This document shows, piece after piece, positions 63,206-64,000 of a stretch of 64,000 nt of DNA. The translations under genes were made by a program, and so were the position numbers. Origin of the DNA: Cypionkella psychrotolerans (GTDB taxonomy: Bacteria; Pseudomonadota; Alphaproteobacteria; Rhodobacterales; Rhodobacteraceae); NCBI RefSeq assembly GCF_001294535.1, contig NZ_LGIC01000003.1, forward strand, positions 1 through 64,000, written 5' to 3'. Below the pieces are notes generated by a model. It made no database searches. It had not been told where the DNA came from and worked only from the letters and a program-made list of their open reading frames with translations. Positions within the stretch are counted from its first letter, which is position 1. Every line of letters begins with the position of its first letter.

Positions 63206-64000
63206 ATGGCCAGCGCCACCACATCCGCCACGAAGGTTGATCCGATCACGCTATCGGTTGTTCGCGGCATCTTGGAAACCACGCAGCGCGAAATGACGCT
63301 GTCGCTTGAGAAAACCGCACGCTCGTCGGTGTTCAATCTGGCGCACGACTATTCCACCGCGCTGTTCAATGCGCGGCCCGAGATGATCTTGCAGGGGCAG
63401 GATATTCCGATCCATCTGGGCAGCCTGATCCCGGCGATGAAGGTGGTCGCGGGGTATTTTGAGGGCGACATCCACGAGGGCGATCTGCTGATCCACAACG
63501 ATCCGGCTTGGGGTGGCAGCCATGCGATTGACACCTGTTTTTACAAGCCGGTGTTTTACAAGGGTAAGCTGAAGTATTGGACCGTCTGCAAAGGCCATCT
63601 GACCGATATCGGCGGCCCGGTGCCTGCGGGCTATAACCCCAATGCCAAAGAAATCTACGCCGAATGTCTGCGCATTCCCCCGGTGAAAATCTGGGATCGC
63701 GGCGTGCCGCGCAAGGATGTGCTGAACTTCATCTTCACCAATATGCGCGCCCGCCGCGACCAAGAGGGCGATTTCAACGCGCTGATCGGGGCCTGTCAGG
63801 TGGGTGAGCGCGCTTTGATCGCGATGCTGGATAAGTATGGCGAAGACGTGGTGGACGCCTGCATCGACACGCTGCTCGACATGGCTGAAAAGCAGATGCG
63901 CAGCCTCATTTCCACCGTGCCGGACGGCACCTATGAAGGCTCGGCGATTGTTGAAGATGCCGGCCACGGCTTTGGCGATCTGACCATCACCGCCAAGGTG
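63206..64000 (+). CDS. hydantoinase B/oxoprolinase-family protein, 5' part
   Basis: The frame stays open to the window end (265 codons). The start MASATTSATKVDPITLSVVRG follows AAGGGGAA. Motifs GDLLIHNDPAWGGSHAIDT and VCKGHLTDIGGPVPAGYN are typical of HyuB/acetone carboxylase alpha-type proteins, which work with a HyuA ATPase on hydantoins, 5-oxoproline or lactams, or carboxylate ketones with an accessory subunit. The rest lies outside the window. Confidence 0.9.
   Translation, partial: MASATTSATKVDPITLSVVRGILETTQREMTLSLEKTARSSVFNLAHDYSTALFNARPEMILQGQDIPIHLGSLIPAMKVVAGYFEGDIHEGDLLIHNDPAWGGSHAIDTCFYKPVFYKGKLKYWTVCKGHLTDIGGPVPAGYNPNAKEIYAECLRIPPVKIWDRGVPRKDVLNFIFTNMRARRDQEGDFNALIGACQVGERALIAMLDKYGEDVVDACIDTLLDMAEKQMRSLISTVPDGTYEGSAIVEDAGHGFGDLTITAKV

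Overview
The window looks like a chromosome segment of an alphaproteobacterium of the Rhodobacterales (Rhodobacter/Paracoccus-like). The basis is high GC (roughly 60-65% by eye), a conserved core block miaB-(ompA-like)-phoH-ybeY-corC-lnt-metK, a SAM/SAH riboswitch in front of metK (an RNA class known mainly from this order), CtrA-type TTAA-N7-TTAA boxes, and intergenic palindromes typical of the group. No rRNA, tRNA or CRISPR array was seen. The window opens inside an IS30-family transposase and ends inside a hydantoinase-B-type gene.

Layout. 1-6.5 kb is a mixed accessory zone: IS30 remnant, a hypothetical, a TolB-like propeller, an unrecognised protein, a DHA2 MFS exporter, an AT-rich orphan gene and a divergent TetR regulator. 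6.5-15.1 kb is one long plus-strand operon: two Rieske oxygenases, a complete polyamine-type ABC importer (SBP, ATPase, two permeases), a 68-aa coupled protein, a YtcJ-type amidohydrolase and a cupin. It reads as an uptake-and-breakdown unit for a cationic or N-methylated amine. A beta-helix-like gene follows that carries an in-frame amber codon at codon 12. 16.7-26.2 kb holds a cyclitol-like catabolic locus (Gfo/Idh dehydrogenase, RpiR regulator, SDR, IolE, IolD, HpcH/HpaI aldolase, 2-hydroxyacid dehydrogenase) followed by LysR and an aldo-keto reductase. It has iolD and iolE homologues but no iolB, iolC or iolJ here.

26.2-41.7 kb is mostly housekeeping: miaB, an OmpA-like protein and a lipoprotein that share a Cys-bounded domain, phoH, ybeY, corC-like, lnt, riboswitch-metK, a DUF606 transporter, queF, trmB, aroA, cmk, plus small conserved unknowns. 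41.7-46.5 kb is a LacI-controlled ribose-class sugar ABC importer with a perfect 16-bp operator-like palindrome. 46.8-47.6 kb is a protein with uracil-DNA-glycosylase-like motifs. 47.7-50.4 kb is a divergent pair of a Zn/Cd/Pb P-type ATPase and its MerR regulator.

50.5-55.8 kb (minus strand) is a second polyamine-type ABC importer with a class III aminotransferase, and a divergent LysR. 56.8-64.0 kb is a second LysR divergent from a pxpA-biotin carrier-biotin carboxylase-pxpB-pxpC operon, then an AraC regulator and the start of a HyuB-type ATP-dependent amidohydrolase gene. This is probably a lactam or 5-oxoproline-type utilisation locus coupled to a biotin carboxylase.

Points I consider most worth checking: a two-copy composite regulatory module (17-bp palindrome plus CtrA box) at 4.3 and 38.7 kb; the Rieske/ABC/amidohydrolase operon; the non-canonical iolD/iolE locus; the amber-interrupted gene; the UDG-like protein; and the shared domain in the OmpA/lipoprotein pair.
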